DNA of 64,000 nucleotides, taken from positions 1-64,000 of the forward strand of contig NZ_VSST01000050.1 in the NCBI RefSeq assembly GCF_019402665.1. Reading direction: 5' to 3'. The notes below the pieces were generated by a model. The model had not been told where the DNA came from. It worked only from the letters and a program-made list of their open reading frames with translations, and searched no databases. Source of the stretch: Bradyrhizobium canariense. GTDB taxonomy: Bacteria > Pseudomonadota > Alphaproteobacteria > Rhizobiales > Xanthobacteraceae. This document shows positions 42,940 through 51,530 of this stretch, piece by piece; the first letter of the stretch is position 1, and the number at the start of each line of letters is the position of its first letter. A program made the translations under genes and the position numbers.

Positions 42940-43425
42940 TTAACCCGGCGGTCTGCCGGGCATCTCTGTACGCGGCCGCGGCCGAGGACGCCGCGGATAG
43001 TCGTTGATCTCAGGCGCGAGGATCACCGGCGGCGGATTGACGGGCACGTCCATCTGCGGCGGCAGCGGCGCCGATTGCGCGCCCCAGCTCTGGTGATAGC
43101 TCTCGGCCGGCTTGGGCATTTTGCGGTTCGCGGGCGGCTCGACCTCGAGCCGGCCATAGCCGGGCCGCAGGCCCAGCGTCGGGTAATAATGGCCGACGTC
43201 CTCAGGCTGGCGCTCGGCGATATAGCGGCCGCCATAGATCGTGGGCTGCACCTGCACGTTCTTCCCCAGGCCCCAGGTCCCCTCGACCACGGCATAGGAC
43301 GCGTCGATGTTGTTGATGATGATGGGCACGCCGGGGCGACCGGGAACGACGATATCGAAGCCGCCGCCGGCAAACGCCGACGCGGGCAGTCCGATCAGAA
43401 AGGCGGCGAGCGCAGATGCGCGCAT
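42940..43425 (-). CDS. Secreted Pro-rich hypothetical protein
   Basis: 161 aa. Signal peptide MRASALAAFLIGLPASAFAG, then a conserved-looking core (VVPGRPGVPIIINNIDASYA, VEGTWGLGKNVQVQPTIYGG) and a Pro/Arg-rich tail ending RPRPRPRTEMPGRPPG. No cysteines. The function is unknown; the tail suggests binding to polyanions or peptidoglycan. It lies 43 bases upstream of the Gly/Tyr-rich gene on the same strand, so the two may be co-expressed. Confidence 0.7.
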   Translation of the reverse strand: MRASALAAFLIGLPASAFAGGGFDIVVPGRPGVPIIINNIDASYAVVEGTWGLGKNVQVQPTIYGGRYIAERQPEDVGHYYPTLGLRPGYGRLEVEPPANRKMPKPAESYHQSWGAQSAPLPPQMDVPVNPPPVILAPEINDYPRRPRPRPRTEMPGRPPG

Positions 43426-43708
43426 GAGAGGATCCCATTTATCCGGCGACAACCTACCCGATGGCGACGCAGAGAGGGTTAAGGCCCTCTCTCCAATTGC
43501 CGGTAAGCCTAATGTGTAAGGATTGCGCGCCGCTCAAATGCTGCAAAGCGAACTAGTGAAGCATTAACGCCGCCGGACCCTGCAGTCCGGAACCATCGCG
43601 CGTGCTCACTTCCGTTTGACTGCCGCTCACGAAAATCCGCCGGTTTCAGCGGAACGTCCGGCGTCTTCGGCGTTTAGCCCCCGTCAACAAAACGGGAGCC
43701 AAACAATC

Positions 43709-44209
43709 ATGAACGTCAAACTTCTCGGAGCCACGGCGATTGCGGCGACCCTCGTGACGGGCTCTGCCATGGCGCAGGCCGTGATCACCAATCCCGGCCG
43801 CTGCGCGGCGCAATTCCCCAACGCCAACTGCCAGAACGTCGGACCGGGAAATCCGTACACCGACAGCGGCTATCGGCATCGTCGCGTGTCCTATCGCCAG
43901 ACCAACAACGGCGACTGGAATAACGACTGGAACAGGAGCCGCACCGGCTTCTGGCCGACCGACGTCGCCGCCGGCGCGGTCGGAACAGCCGCTGGCGTGG
44001 CCGGCGCAGCCATCGGGACTGCAGGCGCAATCGCAACCGCCCCGTTCCGTGCCACGAACGACGCCTACGCCTACGACAATGGCTGGGATAACCGCGGCTG
44101 GGACAATCGCGGTTGGGACACCCGCACCTACGCCCAGCGCAACGGCTTCGTCTGCACGCCCGGCACCTGGTTCAAGGGCGAAGACGGCCGCCGGCACATC
44201 TGCCAATAA
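43709..44209 (+). CDS. Secreted hypothetical protein with RGWDN repeats
   Basis: 166 aa. Signal peptide to about residue 22 (GSAMAQA), a Cys-containing segment (RCAAQFPNANCQNV), a glycine/alanine hydrophobic stretch (AAGAVGTAAGVAGAAIGTAG, about 92-111) that may insert in a membrane, then a triple NGWDNRGWDNRGWDTR repeat and a final Cys pair. Function unknown. A GGGAG site lies 12 bases before the ATG. Confidence 0.72.
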   Translation: MNVKLLGATAIAATLVTGSAMAQAVITNPGRCAAQFPNANCQNVGPGNPYTDSGYRHRRVSYRQTNNGDWNNDWNRSRTGFWPTDVAAGAVGTAAGVAGAAIGTAGAIATAPFRATNDAYAYDNGWDNRGWDNRGWDTRTYAQRNGFVCTPGTWFKGEDGRRHICQ

Positions 44210-44232
44210 GGCGATTCAACCGAACGCGACAG

Positions 44233-44258
44233 ATCAGGCGGCCTTCGGGCCGCCTGAT
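44233..44258 (+). terminator. Terminator
   Basis: An 11-bp stem ATCAGGCGGCC/GGCCGCCTGAT with a short loop, followed by TCGTGT, 23 bases after the upstream stop codon. Confidence 0.7.
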
Positions 44259-44374
44259 TCGTGTCTGCATCGGGCATCGCGGGTTCTGGCACTTTCCGGT
44301 CAAGTCTGGTATTGCGGCGCGCACGGGTGGACGGCTCCGGCGTATGCTGGTCCCTGCCCGCTTCTCCAGGCGTC

Positions 44375-44449
44375 GCCGGCTTAGCTCAGCGGTAGAGCAG
44401 CGGTTTTGTAAACCGAAGGTCGGGGGTTCAATCCCCTCAGCCGGCACCA
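44375..44449 (+). tRNA. trnT: tRNA-Thr (TGT)
   Basis: 75 bases with encoded CCA. It begins GCCGGCTTAGCTCAGCGGTA, has loop TTTGTAA (TGT) and T arm GGTTCAATCC; the acceptor stem is GCCGGCT/AGCCGGC. Confidence 0.97.
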
Positions 44450-44466
44450 GCCTTTGAGCGCAACGC

Positions 44467-44880
44467 TCACTTCGAATGCTTCGGTGCGCTGCTTTGCTGG
44501 AAGTGCTCAGCGCCTGATATTTCCACCCAGGCATGTTTCGACTGTTCGAAAACCGAGCGGATGGGCGCCGGGTAGTTCGGATCCGCGGTAGCGCCGACGG
44601 CAACGCCGACCATCGCAGGCAGATTGTCCGCCTTCCAATAGACCGTCGAACCGCACTCGGGGCAAAAATAGCTGCGGACCTTGCCGCCGCTTGCGGCTGT
44701 CCGGACGTATTCGTTCGACGTCCCCGAGATCGTGACGCCCTCCGCCGGATAGAACGCACCGACCCCGAACGGCGCGCCGGTTCGACGCTGGCAGTCAATG
44801 CAGTGGCAGGCGACGACGAGGCTGGACGGTCCCGGAAGCGACAGCGTGAGCGCGCCGCACCTGCATTGGGCATCGATCAT
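44467..44880 (-). CDS. GFA family protein (glutathione-dependent formaldehyde-activating fold)
   Basis: 137 aa. Zinc motifs of the GFA/CENP-V fold are present: CRCGALTL (about 6-13), CHCIDCQRRTG (about 31-41) and CPECGSTVYW (about 73-82). Many GFA paralogues have no proven formaldehyde role. The gene converges on tRNA-Thr. No thiol or aldehyde enzyme is adjacent. Confidence 0.88.
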   Translation of the reverse strand: MIDAQCRCGALTLSLPGPSSLVVACHCIDCQRRTGAPFGVGAFYPAEGVTISGTSNEYVRTAASGGKVRSYFCPECGSTVYWKADNLPAMVGVAVGATADPNYPAPIRSVFEQSKHAWVEISGAEHFQQSSAPKHSK

Positions 44881-44939
44881 CGGAATTCACTCCACTCTCG
44901 TTGGTCCTGTGGTTCGGATGGAGCGCAGCGCGAGCCGGG

Positions 44940-45602
44940 CTACAATTGATCCAGCGCCCACAGCCCGAGGCTCTTGTCGCGCCAGCCGCCACCGCCCTCC
45001 TCGCAATGCTCCTTGATCAGCTCGCGCGGTGCCGGCCAGTCGAACGGCGCCTTCTCCATGTTCAGCGCGCGCCAGTCGCCGTCCTCGCAATCGCGATTGT
45101 CGTCCCATTCGGGAAACGTCGTGACCAGCAGGAAATGCGCGCCGCTGGCGCGAAAGTTCGCGACGGCGCGGGCGATATTGCCGAAACTCAAATGCACCAG
45201 GCAGTCCCGGCACAGAACGACATCCGCGCGCGGCAGTGCATCGCGCGTGATGTCGGCAACGAGAAACCGGCCGGACAACTCGCCGCCCGCCACGCGCTGG
45301 CGATTGGCCGCGATCAGCGACGGAACGATGTCGATGCCGGTGTAGTCGAGATCCAGCCTCACGCGGCCGATCCAGCCCGCGTCCCCGCAGGGCGCATCGA
45401 GCAGCGAGCGCGCGCCGAGCCGTTGCAGCAGTGGAGGAAGCACCTCGCGGACCGCTGCGGTCGCGGGGTCCTCCGAGCCGAGGCCCGACACCGAACTAGC
45501 CGCGCCCCACAGGTTGGTCTGCTCGATCCGCTCGAACCGCGCGGCGAGGCCGAGGCCCGCGAAATTGTCGCGGTCGGCGGCGAACCGCTCATGGGCGAGC
45601 AC
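44940..45602 (-). CDS. Class I SAM-dependent methyltransferase
   Basis: 220 aa. Motif I is SLLDAPCGDAGWIG (about 66-79), followed by YTGIDIVPSLI (motif II) and DVVLCRDCLVHLSF (motif IV). The rest is unusual for a common methylase, with an acidic EWDDNRDCEDGDWR loop. Substrate unknown; relatives modify proteins or small molecules. It lies 100 bases downstream of a second methyltransferase on the same strand, but the two share little sequence. Confidence 0.82.
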   Translation of the reverse strand: MLAHERFAADRDNFAGLGLAARFERIEQTNLWGAASSVSGLGSEDPATAAVREVLPPLLQRLGARSLLDAPCGDAGWIGRVRLDLDYTGIDIVPSLIAANRQRVAGGELSGRFLVADITRDALPRADVVLCRDCLVHLSFGNIARAVANFRASGAHFLLVTTFPEWDDNRDCEDGDWRALNMEKAPFDWPAPRELIKEHCEEGGGGWRDKSLGLWALDQL

Positions 45603-45702
45603 GGGTGGACGATTGGCGGTCGTCGGGCGGACCTCAAATCAAGATTCCGTCGCGAACACACTAGCAGTTCAACTGCGCGTCCGAAATCGCAGGCCTCGTC
45701 CC

Positions 45703-46422
45703 TCAAGCCGGCTTCTGCCACTCCATGATGTGGAAAAAGGGCACCCGGCGATGACGGGCAATTCTGTCGGGATCACCGCCCGTAGGCTGCGGCTCAACGA
45801 ACAGGCGCAACTGGAGTCCGTGATCGAGCAGCAGCGTCATGTAGGTGGAGAGCGGACGATGCCAGTTCTGGACGCGAATGCCGCGCCATGTCACCCAGGT
45901 CGGCCGCTCGTCCATGTAATGATCGATGACGAAGCGCAAGACGCCCTCGCCGTCACGTGTCCAGCCCTCGGACGGACCGGCGGTGTTGAAGCTGGTCAGG
46001 TTGGCGAACAAGAGCGTACCGCCCGGCCGCAGCGCCGCCACCATCCTCGCGACAGATCCAGCGAGATCGGGCATGTCTATCAAACTGAGATAGCTGACGA
46101 CCAGATCGAACTCCGCGCCGAAATCCATCGTCTCGGCTCGGCCGAGCCGATAGTCGCCCTGCGGGTCTAACTCCATGGCACGCGCGAGCAGCGCTTCGGT
46201 TGGATCGACGCCAGTGGTGCGGATACCGGCGCGCTGCATGATGCGACAGAAGCGCCCCTCGCCGCAGCCGACGTCGAGCGCATTGCGGAAGCCTCGCCCT
46301 TCGATCCGCGCCCGCATCGGCGCGTCCAGCACGAAGCGTCGGCCATAGTCGCCGTCCTCGCCCTGCTCGACGATCCAGGCGACCGCGGACGCGGCCCAGC
46401 CGTCGCTGACATCCTCGTTCAT
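45703..46422 (-). CDS. Class I SAM-dependent methyltransferase (UbiE/type 11-like)
   Basis: 239 aa. ALDVGCGEGRFCRIM is motif I (about 48-62); TTGVDPTEALL and FDLVVSYLSLIDMPDL follow, then LRPGGTLLFANL, the usual order of Methyltransf_11. The Trp-rich C-terminal part probably binds substrate. No pathway can be inferred from neighbours. Confidence 0.85.
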   Translation of the reverse strand: MNEDVSDGWAASAVAWIVEQGEDGDYGRRFVLDAPMRARIEGRGFRNALDVGCGEGRFCRIMQRAGIRTTGVDPTEALLARAMELDPQGDYRLGRAETMDFGAEFDLVVSYLSLIDMPDLAGSVARMVAALRPGGTLLFANLTSFNTAGPSEGWTRDGEGVLRFVIDHYMDERPTWVTWRGIRVQNWHRPLSTYMTLLLDHGLQLRLFVEPQPTGGDPDRIARHRRVPFFHIMEWQKPA

Positions 46423-46522
46423 GGATCGACCTTCCGGAATGCATGTTGGCCGCGCGTGTCGCGGGCGCGGCTACTGACCATAGATTGGATCAGAGTTCAA
46501 CATGAGGTAGATTGCAGGACCG

Positions 46523-46633
46523 ATGCGCCCCACCGTCAAAGAGAAGGCCAGGATCGCCGCCGGCGCGACGGCGGCCGTCGTCATGACGGCCGTGCTGTTC
46601 GCATTCGCAATGGGATTTCTGCTGGCGCGATGA
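46523..46633 (+). CDS. Small membrane protein (36 aa)
   Basis: 36 aa: a basic N terminus MRPTVKEKARIAAG, then one transmembrane helix (TAAVVMTAVLFAFAMGFLLA). An AGGACC site lies just upstream. The pattern (basic tail in, helix out) is coherent, but the length makes this only moderately sure. It converges on the chemotaxis receptor gene. Confidence 0.5.
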   Translation: MRPTVKEKARIAAGATAAVVMTAVLFAFAMGFLLAR

Positions 46634-46669
46634 GTGCGCAGCGCGGCGGACGAAGCCGCCGCGCCGGAC

Positions 46670-48367
46670 TCAGGCGGCGCGCACCGTGTGGAGGAATTTC
46701 CCGACCTCATCCTTCAGCCGGTTGCTGTCGGTCGCCAGCATCTTGGCGGTGGAAAGCACCTGCGAGGAGGCCGAGCCGGTCTCGGCTGCACCGCGCTGCA
46801 CGTCGGCGATGTTGGTGGAGACCTGCTGGGTGCCGTGGGCGGCCTGCTGCACGTTGCGCGAGATCTCCTGGGTCGCGGCGCCCTGCTCCTCGACGGCCGC
46901 GGCAATGGTCGACGACACTTCCGAGAGCCGCTCGATCGTCGCGGAGATGTCGCGGATCGCGTTGACGGATTCCTGGGTCGCGGTCTGGATACCGGAAATC
47001 TGCTGGCTGATCTCGCCGGTCGCTTTCGCGGTCTGCTCGGCCAGCGTCTTCACCTCGGCGGCGACGACGGCGAAGCCGCGGCCGGCCTCGCCGGCACGTG
47101 CCGCCTCGATCGTGGCGTTGAGCGCCAGGAGGTTGGTCTGGCCGGCAATGGTGTTGATCAGCTCGACGACGTCGCCGATGCGCGTCGCCGCAACCGAGAG
47201 CTCGCTGACGCGCACCGTCGTGGTGCGAGCCTGGGTGACGGCCTCGCCCGCCATCCGCGCCGATTCCTGCACCTGGCGGCTGATCTCGTTGACCGAGGAG
47301 GACAGCTCCTCCGTGGCCGTCGCAACCGACTGCACGTTGCTGGTCGCTTCACCCGACGCGACCGCGACGACCGAAGTGAGCTCCTGCGCACGCTGCGCGG
47401 TGGTGGCCAACGTCGAGGACGACGCTTCGAGCTCGGTGGACGCCGAGCCCACCGTCTCGATGATCTCGCCGACCGCGCGCTCAAAGCCGTCGGCAAGGTT
47501 GACCATGTCGCGCTTACGCTGATCGGCGGCCTGCTTCTCCACTTCAACCTGCGAAGCCTTGAGGCGCTCGACCTCGATCCCGTTGGTCTTGAAGATTTCG
47601 ACCGTCCTGGCCATGTCGCCGATCTCGTCGCGGCGGTCCTTCTCGGGCACTTCGGTCTTGAGATCGTTGCGGGCAAGGCCCTCCATGGCGAGCTTGAGGC
47701 GGGCAATCGGCCGTGACATCGCATTGAGGCCGATGAACAGCGCGATCGCGATACCCATGATCAGGCCGCCGGCGCTGACGCCGATCACCGTCCAGGTCGC
47801 GGATCTGGCGTCGCGGTTGATGGCGTCCTTGCTCTTGGCGACCGCCTCTGCGGTCTCGCCCACGAACTTGGCAACGCGCCCCAAGGCCGCATCCATCACC
47901 GGATCGCACTCCTTGTGCGCACGCTCGGCCGCCTTGGCATTCTCTTCCGGGCTGCTCGCGAGCGAGCCTGCCTTCAGCACCGGATCGCAGCCGGCGAACA
48001 CGGCTTTCAATTGGTCGCCGATACTCTTGATCTGGCTCGCGCGCGCGGGATCGTCCTGTTCGGCTGCCTCGAGGTATTGGCGGATCTCGTCGCGGTTCTG
48101 GGTCGCGGTCTTGAGGCGGTTGGCGTTGCCCGCCTCCGTCGCCTCGGTGAAGACCGCATAGAGCGCGGCATGATAGGTCTCGGCGCGGCGCTGGGCCCGC
48201 GTCAGGTTGAGCGCCGAGGATTGCGCGGCGGAAAGCTCGGCGAAGCCGTCGACAGTTGCCGAGAGTTCGCGCGTGCCGAAGCCGGCGACGGCGACCATGG
48301 CAAAGCCCATCACGGCGACGATCAGCGCGACCTTCCACACGATTTTCAGATTGTTCAAAACGCTCAT
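46670..48367 (-). CDS. Methyl-accepting chemotaxis protein
   Basis: 565 aa. A transmembrane helix about 10-32, a periplasmic four-helix sensor (33-190), a second helix about 192-212 and a HAMP domain (to about 270). A long signalling coiled coil follows with the conserved hairpin QTNLLALNATIEAARAGEAG (about 433-452) and VEEQGAATQEISRNVQQAA. It relays ligand sensing to CheA/CheW. No other chemotaxis genes are adjacent, so it works with a distant cluster. There is no CheR-tether pentapeptide at the C terminus. Confidence 0.93.
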   Translation of the reverse strand: MSVLNNLKIVWKVALIVAVMGFAMVAVAGFGTRELSATVDGFAELSAAQSSALNLTRAQRRAETYHAALYAVFTEATEAGNANRLKTATQNRDEIRQYLEAAEQDDPARASQIKSIGDQLKAVFAGCDPVLKAGSLASSPEENAKAAERAHKECDPVMDAALGRVAKFVGETAEAVAKSKDAINRDARSATWTVIGVSAGGLIMGIAIALFIGLNAMSRPIARLKLAMEGLARNDLKTEVPEKDRRDEIGDMARTVEIFKTNGIEVERLKASQVEVEKQAADQRKRDMVNLADGFERAVGEIIETVGSASTELEASSSTLATTAQRAQELTSVVAVASGEATSNVQSVATATEELSSSVNEISRQVQESARMAGEAVTQARTTTVRVSELSVAATRIGDVVELINTIAGQTNLLALNATIEAARAGEAGRGFAVVAAEVKTLAEQTAKATGEISQQISGIQTATQESVNAIRDISATIERLSEVSSTIAAAVEEQGAATQEISRNVQQAAHGTQQVSTNIADVQRGAAETGSASSQVLSTAKMLATDSNRLKDEVGKFLHTVRAA

Positions 48368-48613
48368 TGCAGCCGCCCCAGTGATTTTCTGCCGATGCAT
48401 ATTCCCAGCACCGTGCATTGGAACCAGCTGACGTTAAGATTTGATGCCAAATGTCCCGGGTAGTCTTACGGAAAACTAACTATTTTGGCTTCCGCCGTAA
48501 GCTTCGCGTAAGCTTCGGCCTATTCCGGGGCGCGAGCCGGGCGTGGAATGCCGGAACCGGTCGCCGGTGTCCTCCGTTGTCGGCCCATGCGGATCAGGGA
48601 AGAAAACCGAAAC

Positions 48614-48793
48614 ATGTTTCTGCTGGCCACCGTGACGCTGTGCTGTAGCGCCTTGGCCGCGGCAATTGCGCTGTTCGAACCGGCTCCGGCAAAGCGGCAG
48701 GCTGAAACGGCGGCGATCGACGTGCCCGCTTCGACGCCGGTTCGGGTGGTCGGGGCTCCGTTCCGGCCCAACCTCAATCCGCGGGAGCGCTAG
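48614..48793 (+). CDS. Small membrane or secreted hypothetical protein
   Basis: 59 aa: a hydrophobic N-terminal helix MFLLATVTLCCSALAAAIAL with a Cys pair, then a polar tail rich in Ala/Pro ending RPNLNPRER. It could be a single-span membrane protein or an exported peptide. The ribosome site is weak and distant. No family recognised. Confidence 0.5.
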   Translation: MFLLATVTLCCSALAAAIALFEPAPAKRQAETAAIDVPASTPVRVVGAPFRPNLNPRER

Positions 48794-48796
48794 CCC

Positions 48797-48961
48797 TCAC
48801 CCCGGCGAGACGTCGGCGCCTTCCTCGGGACGGCGTTTGGCGCGGGCCAACTCCTCAACGAACGCGATCACCTCCGCCCGTTTGTCGGGCGGCAGCGAGA
48901 GGAACGCGCGGACGAGCCTCAAGCCCTCGGCTTCGGCTGAATGGTCTGCTTTGGCATCCAT
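48797..48961 (-). CDS. Small hypothetical protein (54 aa)
   Basis: 54 aa, largely helical and charged: MDAKADHSAEAEGLRLVRAF then LPPDKRAEVIAFVEELARAK. It looks like a short regulator-like helix bundle, similar in style to small proteins often found in this genus. GTGGGGA lies just before the ATG, close for a ribosome site. Function unknown. Confidence 0.55.
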   Translation of the reverse strand: MDAKADHSAEAEGLRLVRAFLSLPPDKRAEVIAFVEELARAKRRPEEGADVSPG

Positions 48962-49063
48962 TCCCCACTGTCGGGCGGCCGGGAAAAATATGCAATCCCC
49001 CACGCAACAGCTTCTTGATTCGGCCGGCCAGCTTTGCTGGAATAGCCCCGACAGGGGTGCACC

Positions 49064-49438
49064 ATGAAGTGGATCACGGAACGCGACGCGCTGATCGCGC
49101 AGACAATGGCCTTCGTCCAATCGGTCACCGGCAAAAAGGATGACTTGCATCCACCGGAGATCCCGATGGCGACAGTGGCCGCGTCGGTGCAGATCGTCCC
49201 CGCCAACACCGTCGTCGAGACCGAGCCACTTCAGGCCGCTCCGCCGCAGCCCTTGCCTCTCCCGCCGCCGCGGGTGGCGAGCCACGACGTCCGCACCGAG
49301 ATGCAGGCCCGCATCGCCAATTTCCGCAAGCATCAGGAGCGGTTCGAGCGCGAGCGCGAGGAATATTGCGCGGCCACTTTGACCAAACTGCGCGCCGCCA
49401 TCCGCGACCCCTCCTCCCGTCCACCGGCTGACAAGTAA
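49064..49438 (+). CDS. Hypothetical 124-aa protein
   Basis: 124 aa. Helical N terminus MKWITERDALIAQTMAFVQS, a Pro-rich middle (APPQPLPLPPP, about 58-70), then a charged coiled-coil-like helix (MQARIANFRKHQERFERERE, about 80-99). No signal peptide. Unknown role; the layout suggests a small adaptor. Confidence 0.62.
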   Translation: MKWITERDALIAQTMAFVQSVTGKKDDLHPPEIPMATVAASVQIVPANTVVETEPLQAAPPQPLPLPPPRVASHDVRTEMQARIANFRKHQERFEREREEYCAATLTKLRAAIRDPSSRPPADK

Positions 49439-49460
49439 AGCCGGATCTCCCGTCGCTGGC

Positions 49461-49568
49461 CTAAAGCCAGGACCACACCAGCCAGAGATTGGCCGCGCAG
49501 GCGCCGAACAGGGCCAGCGTGAGGGGCAGCAGCATGCGCCCGCAAGAGGTTTTCAGGTCCGTCGTCAT
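49461..49568 (-). CDS. Small membrane protein (35 aa)
   Basis: 35 aa: MTTDLKTSCGRMLLPLTLAL then FGACAANLWLVWSWL. One transmembrane helix with two Cys and a Trp-rich end. The ribosome site is weak. It is kept because the frame is compact and the pattern coherent, but this is a modest call. Confidence 0.4.
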   Translation of the reverse strand: MTTDLKTSCGRMLLPLTLALFGACAANLWLVWSWL

Positions 49569-49595
49569 GGCCGAAAACATCCGCTGATTCCGCCA

Positions 49596-49638
49596 AACGA
49601 GTCCCGGGGATTCTTTTTTTCGGGATTCAGGACTCGTT
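49596..49638. other. Stem-loop with T-run in a gap between divergent small genes
   Basis: AACGAGTCC and GGACTCGTT form a nine-bp stem around a loop containing seven T and two CGGG(G)ATTC copies. A second GGACTC follows at once (49641). It could be a regulatory hairpin or the remains of a repeat. Confidence 0.45.
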
Positions 49639-49742
49639 AAGGACTCAGGACCCGACGACCCCGATCACGGCCGCGTGATCGACCGTCCGACCGGAACCCC
49701 TCCCCCGCAAAGTCGTTAATGCGCTTTCCGGGAGCGGGAAGA

Positions 49743-49997
49743 ATGCCCTACGCCCTGTTCTGCAACGACGCCCAGATCAGCAAGGCCTATCCTGACGAGT
49801 CCGACGTCTGGAGCCTCGCGCAGCGAAGTGGCCTCGTCGTGGACGTAACCGCGGATGACGACCGCCCCGGGCCACGCCGGGTGCTCGACAACGATTACGA
49901 GATCAAGCCGTGCCAGGCCGCACAGGGCGAGGACCCCGCGAGGAACAAGGCGGAGGCCGATCGCCAGGCGAGGATGGAGCTCGAGCTGAATTCGTAA
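49743..49997 (+). CDS. Hypothetical 84-aa protein
   Basis: 84 aa, soluble, beginning MPYALFCNDAQISKAYPDES and ending in an acidic helix (EADRQARMELELNS). A GGGAGCGGGAAG stretch precedes the ATG. Similar short proteins are, to my recollection, widespread in Bradyrhizobium without a known role. Confidence 0.62.
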   Translation: MPYALFCNDAQISKAYPDESDVWSLAQRSGLVVDVTADDDRPGPRRVLDNDYEIKPCQAAQGEDPARNKAEADRQARMELELNS

Positions 49998-50035
49998 AGA
50001 CGGATCGAAGCTGGGAAGCCGGAGCTCAGGAAAGC

Positions 50036-50278
50036 TCAGGGCGTCGCGGTGGCCAGCGAGGCCTGCTCGCCCGCCAGAGCCACGCAGGCCTTCCGGCGAT
50101 GCAGCCCGCGGATCGCGCCGGTGACCTTCAGCACCTTGCCGGAGGAGCACGAGGCGTCCTTGACGAAGGCCACCTCATAGGGTGCCAGCATCAGAGGCTC
50201 GGATTTGAGGATTGTTTGGGCAGCGCACGGCAAACTGACGAAGCACGAGAGCACCACAGCCGACACCAAGATACGCAT
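50036..50278 (-). CDS. Small secreted hypothetical protein
   Basis: 80 aa. Signal peptide MRILVSAVVLSCFVSLPCAAQ, then a small domain TILKSEPLMLAPYEVAFVKD, CSSGKVLKVTGAIRGLHRRK with two Cys, likely one disulfide. Short exported proteins with LKSEPL..LAPYEVAFV are familiar from Bradyrhizobium; the role is unknown. Confidence 0.65.
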   Translation of the reverse strand: MRILVSAVVLSCFVSLPCAAQTILKSEPLMLAPYEVAFVKDASCSSGKVLKVTGAIRGLHRRKACVALAGEQASLATATP

Positions 50279-50480
50279 GTCCGTCGTCCCACCAGCCCGG
50301 TAATTCTCATATAACGCGTTCCGGCGCGCGAGTTCCGTAAGCTGCAAAAATTATTTTTGCTTTACCCGAGCTCCATGACGCGCGTGAGAAAGCGCGCGCC
50401 AAAACGTTTGCTTGCAAATGACGCGCCAGATGGTTGACGCAATGCAAACGACAGGAGGTGGCAACCGGAGCCCGGCAAAC

Positions 50481-50506
50481 GAAAGGCCGGCGGGAGCCGG
50501 CCTTTC
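50481..50506 (-). terminator. Terminator of the outer-membrane protein gene
   Basis: An 11-bp stem GAAAGGCCGGC/GCCGGCCTTTC with a four-base loop, about 26 bases beyond the stop codon. Confidence 0.75.
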
Positions 50507-50532
50507 GTCAGATCGTGGTTGTTGGTGGCGCG

Positions 50533-51240
50533 TCAGTAGCGCGAGGCTGCCGGACCGCCCCAGCCAAAGCGGTAGTTCACGCCGACCTTGACGGTATGCT
50601 CGTCCTCCCGGCCGCGGACGCCGACAACGTCGACCGGACCGGAGGTGATCGTCGTGCTGCCGAAGTTGTAATACTGGTACTCGGCCTTGGCGGACCAGTT
50701 CGGCGCGAACATGTATTCGAGGCCAGCGCCAACGGTATAGCCATCCTTGCTGTTGCCGGTGGCGGTGAAGGGCTGCGGCACCCCGGCAATATTGACGCCG
50801 AGGCCGCCATTGCGCCAGGCATAACCGCCCTTGGCGTAAAGCAGCGCCGGACCCCAGGTGTAGCCGATGCGGCCGGTCACCGAGCCGAGCTGGTCGGTAT
50901 TGGAGGTCACCTGCGTGCCCAGCGGGAACGTAGCGCCGCCGTTGTTGGTCGGCAGCCAGGAATACTGGGCCTCGACACCCATGACCCAATTGGGCGCGAA
51001 CTGGTAGTCGAAGCCGCCCTGAACACCGCCGAGGAAGCGCGCGTCGCTCGACTGGAAGCTGCTGTCGCCGGCAAAGGCGCCGCCGACATGGCCGCCGATG
51101 TAGAAGCCGGTCCAGTTGTAGATCACCTGCGGCGGCGTGTAGGCCGGAGCCTTGGTGTAGGTGCGCGCCTGCATGTCGGCTGCTGCAGCCGGCGCGGCCA
51201 GCGCAAGCAGGGCAACTGCACCCAGCAAAATCCTTTTCAT
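50533..51240 (-). CDS. Outer-membrane beta-barrel protein (Omp25/31-like)
   Basis: 235 aa. A signal peptide ends PAAAA at about residue 20; NWTGFYIGGHVGGAF is the family's first strand; alternating aromatic strands continue to a C-terminal VGVNYRFGWGGPAASRY-like end. These eight-stranded barrels resemble Brucella Omp25/Omp31 and occur in many copies in rhizobia. The ATG at 51240 is favoured by the GGGGA site over the ATG six bases upstream. Confidence 0.9.
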   Translation of the reverse strand: MKRILLGAVALLALAAPAAAADMQARTYTKAPAYTPPQVIYNWTGFYIGGHVGGAFAGDSSFQSSDARFLGGVQGGFDYQFAPNWVMGVEAQYSWLPTNNGGATFPLGTQVTSNTDQLGSVTGRIGYTWGPALLYAKGGYAWRNGGLGVNIAGVPQPFTATGNSKDGYTVGAGLEYMFAPNWSAKAEYQYYNFGSTTITSGPVDVVGVRGREDEHTVKVGVNYRFGWGGPAASRY

Positions 51241-51530
51241 GATCATCCCCGTTCTTTCAAATTCGACACTCAGGAAACAACGTGGCGTGAATTGGGTTGC
51301 TTCGAGGCGATGCCGGAACGTTGATCGTTCGTGACTGTGACGGAGCGGCAACAACGCGATTTTGTTCCGTCCCGCAGGCGCGTGCCGACGGTTTTTTTTC
51401 CGTCGGAAACAGAACCCGCCGTAACGATTAGTCGCAACGCAAAACCACTTCGTTCAAAGCTCCCCGAAATGTGATCCGGCAGCTCCGGCGGGCTCTGTCC
51501 TATCACCAAGCGATGAAGGTGGGCTTTGCG

